DNA of 8,642 bases from Lachnospiraceae bacterium (GTDB lineage Bacteria > Bacillota_A > Clostridia > Lachnospirales > Lachnospiraceae). Position 1 is the stretch's first letter, and every line of letters begins with the position of its first letter. The DNA is taken from contig JAGCZE010000493.1 of the NCBI GenBank assembly GCA_017960415.1, forward strand, positions 1 through 8,642. The letters are read 5' to 3'. The notes below the pieces were generated by a model that was not told the DNA's origin, did no database searches, and saw nothing but the letters and a program-made list of their open reading frames with translations. Below, piece by piece: positions 5,984 to 8,642 of the stretch. The translations under genes and the position numbers were made by a program.

Positions 5984-8380
5984 CTAACCAACAGTTATGT
6001 GTTTGTTAATGATCTCCTCTGCTTTGTCAAATTCAATACTCTTGATACATTCTCTTATGTCTTCGATCAATCCGCTCTTTCCGATGACCGTTTCAAGATC
6101 ATCCGTAAGCTTCAGCGCCGGCGTCTGGTTGCCGAGTCTTACCGCCTCAAGGAGCGCCTCCCACAGTTCATTCTCGGAAAGAGACCCTGTCTGTTCATTT
6201 TCATCGTTCATAATGCCCGGCTTGATCTTTGCGAATTCCCCGAGGAAGCATTTCAGGCCTTCAGTCACCCTCTCCCATTTCATGATAAACAGCGGAAGCG
6301 CGGAAATGACATATTTCGAATCTTTATCCTTGGCCCTGCGCTCAAGCCGCCGTGCCGAGTAGTAAAGATCCTCGCCTCCGACATTGCCTGCATTTCCTTT
6401 GATGGAATGTATCATGATAGCGGCATTTTCATAATCGTCTTCTTCAAGGTATGCCTTTATCTTCTCAATACTGTCGACAGTATTCTGAATAAAATAATCC
6501 GCCACCCTCGCAAATTGAAGGATATCCCCGCTCAGATGCTTTAAGGCCAGGTCAAATGAAATATCATATTTATTCAGGAGTTCCGTAAATGTCTCCTTCT
6601 GCTCCGTCGACAATACCGCCTGTGCCTCGTTGCTCACTATTGTCACGAGTTTAGCGGGAAGATGCTTTATCAGCGCCTTTTCGAGCAGCCCGGTATCGAT
6701 GGGCTTCAGAAGATAATCATCAAATCCCTTTTCCCTGAACAGAATCTTCCTCTCCGGTGTGGCATCCGCTGTAAGAACGATGATCGGAATATGGCGGTTC
6801 CTGGCATTATCCATCGCCCTCAGATGCTCCATTGCTTCGATACCGTCGATCTCGGGCATCATATAATCCATCAGAACGAGATCATAGTCCGTTTTTTCAT
6901 ATTTCTCGTAGCACTCGGCTGCCGAGGCCGCAAGATCGGTGTTGACCAGTGTTCTCTTCAGCAGAGACTTGGTCACCATCAGGTTCATGTTATTGTCATC
7001 CACGACCAGGATCCTGGCTTCGGGAGCAATGAAGAAGCCGTTGGTTTCAGCGTATTTATCGCCTTCCCGGCTCGGTTTCAGGGCGATATCGAACCAGAAC
7101 ACGCTGCCGGTCCCGTACTTGCTCTTTACCTTGATCTCGGTTCCCATAAGATTGGCGAGCTTGTTGGAAATCGCAAGACCCAGCCCGGTGCCTTCAATAT
7201 TGCGGTTTCTGATGATGTCCGCCCTCTCAAAGCTTTCAAATATCTTCTTCTGATCCTCGGGTGAGATACCGCTTCCGGTATCAGATACCTCAAAGTGTAT
7301 CAGACAGGTTTCCGCAACGTCCTTATTCTTTTTGACCTCATCAGTGCTCGGTCTCAGCTTCTGCACAGAAAAAACGATCGTACCTTTCGAGGTATATTTT
7401 ACTGCGTTAGTCAGAAGATTCGACATGATCTGGGAAAGCTTCTGCGTATCGCCGTAGAAGAATTCCGGCAGTTTCTTGTCGATATCCATTACGAACTCGA
7501 TGCCTTTTCTTTCAGCCTCCTTTGCAAAGAAAGCACCAAGGCTGCGAACCATTTTCCGAAGACTGAAATTCTCCTCAAACAGGACTTCTTTGCCCATGTC
7601 GATCTTGGACAGGTCAAGGAACTGATTGACCATGAACAGAAGCTGCCGTCCGGCATTCTCGACATTCTGGGCATATTCGTTGATCTGGGTGTTCTCCGAT
7701 TCGCGCATGATCATCTCATTCATGCCGAGGAGCATATTGATGGGTGTTCTGATCTCATGACTGATATTTGCGAGCAGGATGCTCTTGGCCTTGCTCGATT
7801 CCTCGGCGATCTTCTGCTGTTTGCGGTATTCGCTGATATACATCAGAAATATCAGACCTATACCGACCGCCGCGAAGAGTATTCCGGCAAGCTGATCATA
7901 GAATTGTTTGTCTGCCGATTCAAAGGGTGTCACATATTCGGGATACTTGTATGAAAACCAGCATACGCCGACATAGAACACTATCTGTATGCCCTCCATG
8001 ATATACATCATGGCGCCCTTATACATCAGAAGCGTGAATACCATGCCGAAAGTAAAGAAATACGGGATAGAACCGTTCATGGCACCTGTTTCCATAAACA
8101 GCCACGCAAACAGGAACATAAAAACGACTACCGAAGTGATCAGGTAACCGATCAGATACTTCCTCGAAGTATGCACATACCACATCAGCAGCACACTGGC
8201 AAGCGCCGCAAGCAGATTGATGAGGGACCCCATATAGTCCGAGGAAGTGAAAATGTCCTGTATTCCGCCGGCGAGGCTTACCAGGATACCGCCTGTTCCG
8301 AGCAGTTTAAACATCCTGATATCAAGCTCATTTTCGTTAATATAGAATTCAATGATATTATGCTTTATCTTTGACAGCAT
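5984..8380 (-). CDS. membrane hybrid histidine kinase (HisKA-HATPase-REC-Hpt)
   Basis: A 798-residue sensor kinase that autophosphorylates and passes the phosphate along its own receiver and Hpt domains. Numbering starts at the ATG at 8380. Six hydrophobic segments at about residues 24-44, 50-69, 75-96, 105-122, 128-143 and 164-183 form the membrane sensor; there is no large extracellular domain. HisKA covers about 195-265 with His208 in NISHEIRTP. The ATPase domain covers about 305-435: N box with Asn321 and Asn325, DTGSGI with Asp367, and GTGLGL at 397-402. The receiver covers about 455-575: Asp461-Asp462, phosphoacceptor Asp505 in LMDYMMPEIDG, Thr537 and Lys559. Hpt covers about 600-715 with His658 in IHSIKGNAGNVG. 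A helical tail follows (about 735-798). All catalytic residues are intact. It ends in TAG, 99 nt before the response regulator, which supplies the missing output module. The signal sensed is unknown. Confidence 0.95.
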   Translation of the reverse strand: MLSKIKHNIIEFYINENELDIRMFKLLGTGGILVSLAGGIQDIFTSSDYMGSLINLLAALASVLLMWYVHTSRKYLIGYLITSVVVFMFLFAWLFMETGAMNGSIPYFFTFGMVFTLLMYKGAMMYIMEGIQIVFYVGVCWFSYKYPEYVTPFESADKQFYDQLAGILFAAVGIGLIFLMYISEYRKQQKIAEESSKAKSILLANISHEIRTPINMLLGMNEMIMRESENTQINEYAQNVENAGRQLLFMVNQFLDLSKIDMGKEVLFEENFSLRKMVRSLGAFFAKEAERKGIEFVMDIDKKLPEFFYGDTQKLSQIMSNLLTNAVKYTSKGTIVFSVQKLRPSTDEVKKNKDVAETCLIHFEVSDTGSGISPEDQKKIFESFERADIIRNRNIEGTGLGLAISNKLANLMGTEIKVKSKYGTGSVFWFDIALKPSREGDKYAETNGFFIAPEARILVVDDNNMNLMVTKSLLKRTLVNTDLAASAAECYEKYEKTDYDLVLMDYMMPEIDGIEAMEHLRAMDNARNRHIPIIVLTADATPERKILFREKGFDDYLLKPIDTGLLEKALIKHLPAKLVTIVSNEAQAVLSTEQKETFTELLNKYDISFDLALKHLSGDILQFARVADYFIQNTVDSIEKIKAYLEEDDYENAAIMIHSIKGNAGNVGGEDLYYSARRLERRAKDKDSKYVISALPLFIMKWERVTEGLKCFLGEFAKIKPGIMNDENEQTGSLSENELWEALLEAVRLGNQTPALKLTDDLETVIGKSGLIEDIRECIKSIEFDKAEEIINKHITVG

Positions 8381-8387
8381 TCCTTGA

Positions 8388-8393
8388 CCCCCC
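8388..8393 (-). promoter_or_regulatory. probable ribosome binding site for the histidine kinase
   Basis: A run of six G on the - strand, 7 nt before the ATG at 8380. It can pair with the anti-Shine-Dalgarno CCUCC using a G-U pair. The other in-frame ATG (8440) has no such site and would add 20 residues of unlikely composition (MWRRGRIGQNK). The site is not canonical, so the start remains somewhat open. Confidence 0.5.
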
Positions 8394-8466
8394 ACAAACA
8401 GATCTGTCTTATTTTGTCCTATTCGTCCCCGCCTCCACATTCACAATCGAAAGCAATATAGACGTT

Positions 8467-8642
8467 TTAATACAAATTCAGTATTTTCATAACTATAAAC
8501 AGTCCGGTCAGATGTACCGGATAGAACAGATAGTAGAATGCCTTCGGCAATTGTCTGCCTTTTGTCCCGTTGTAACACAATATCAGGAGCAGGGCAACGA
8601 TGATGCCGGGCATGGTATTTACGATCCGGTATTCCGCGGATC
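8467..8642 (-). CDS. TraX-family membrane protein, C-terminal fragment
   Basis: The last 57 codons of a gene that continues beyond the right edge; the 5' part is absent. The fragment begins SAEYRIVNTM, continues PGIIVALLLILCYNGTKG, then AFYYLFYPVHLTGLFIV, and ends MKILNLY. The order hydrophobic helix, YNG(T/K)(K/R)G, then FYLFYPxHL is the hallmark of the C-terminus of TraX-family proteins, polytopic membrane proteins related to acyltransferases. Plasmid TraX acetylates F-pilin; chromosomal Firmicute members have no firm role. The stop TAA at 8469-8467 is 86 nt before the kinase start on the same strand, with no terminator between, so the two may share a transcript. The family call rests on a short but characteristic stretch. 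Confidence 0.8.
   Translation of the reverse strand, partial: SAEYRIVNTMPGIIVALLLILCYNGTKGRQLPKAFYYLFYPVHLTGLFIVMKILNLY

Noticed and set aside
5978..7954. Several + strand reading frames opposite the histidine kinase
   Set aside because: They are antisense shadows of a gene with all kinase motifs intact, and their products show no recognisable domain.
8398..8407. ACAGATCTGT palindrome upstream of the kinase as an operator
   Set aside because: A 10-bp palindrome alone is weak and I could not see a convincing promoter around it.
8381..8440. 20-codon N-terminal extension of the histidine kinase
   Set aside because: The ATG at 8440 lacks a Shine-Dalgarno sequence and the added residues are Arg/Gly-rich and unlike the start of a membrane kinase. 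It is not fully excluded.

Overview
This window looks like a chromosomal segment of an anaerobic Firmicute, most likely a member of Clostridia/Lachnospiraceae. The evidence is an F-type ATP synthase operon with a DUF402 gene directly behind it, strong AGGAGG-type Shine-Dalgarno sites, moderate GC content, and acidic exported proteins of a Clostridia type. The genus cannot be fixed from the sequence alone.

Left part (1-2039, + strand): the 3' end of the ATP synthase operon. It holds the C-terminal ~80% of atpD (F1 beta), complete atpC (F1 epsilon) and a DUF402-family gene. The genes are close together and each of the last two has a clear ribosome binding site. The ATP synthase genes make the rotary F1 catalytic head; the DUF402 protein is probably a phosphate-ester hydrolase of unknown substrate.

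Boundary (2040-2220): the + strand operon converges here on a long - strand gene cluster. The gap holds a nested, imperfect 134-nt palindrome (2081-2214) with A- and T-tracts at its outer ends and a second T-tract inside for the - strand. It reads as a large bidirectional terminator, or a palindromic repeat element used as one.

Right part (2221-8642, all - strand). In transcription order it holds: the last 57 codons of a TraX-family membrane acetyltransferase-like protein (cut by the window edge); a 798-residue membrane hybrid histidine kinase (six predicted TM segments, HisKA, HATPase, receiver, Hpt, helical tail); a stand-alone receiver + LuxR-type HTH response regulator; a secreted protein with a FlgD-like Ig-type C-terminal domain; a lipoprotein with a repeat-rich linker and a Big2-like domain; and a secreted protein with two DxDxDxxDE putative calcium-binding loops. 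No hairpin followed by a T-tract separates these genes, so they may form one operon. The kinase has every phosphorelay module except the output regulator, which is the next gene. This suggests a phosphorelay His-Asp-His-Asp linked to three envelope or exported proteins of unknown function.

Non-coding structure of note: the 134-nt palindrome, a three-unit ~39-bp tandem repeat between the response regulator and the first secreted gene, and a stem-loop just upstream of the response regulator's ribosome binding site. There is no gene-free stretch longer than 181 bases, and I saw no tRNA, rRNA, CRISPR array or insertion sequence.
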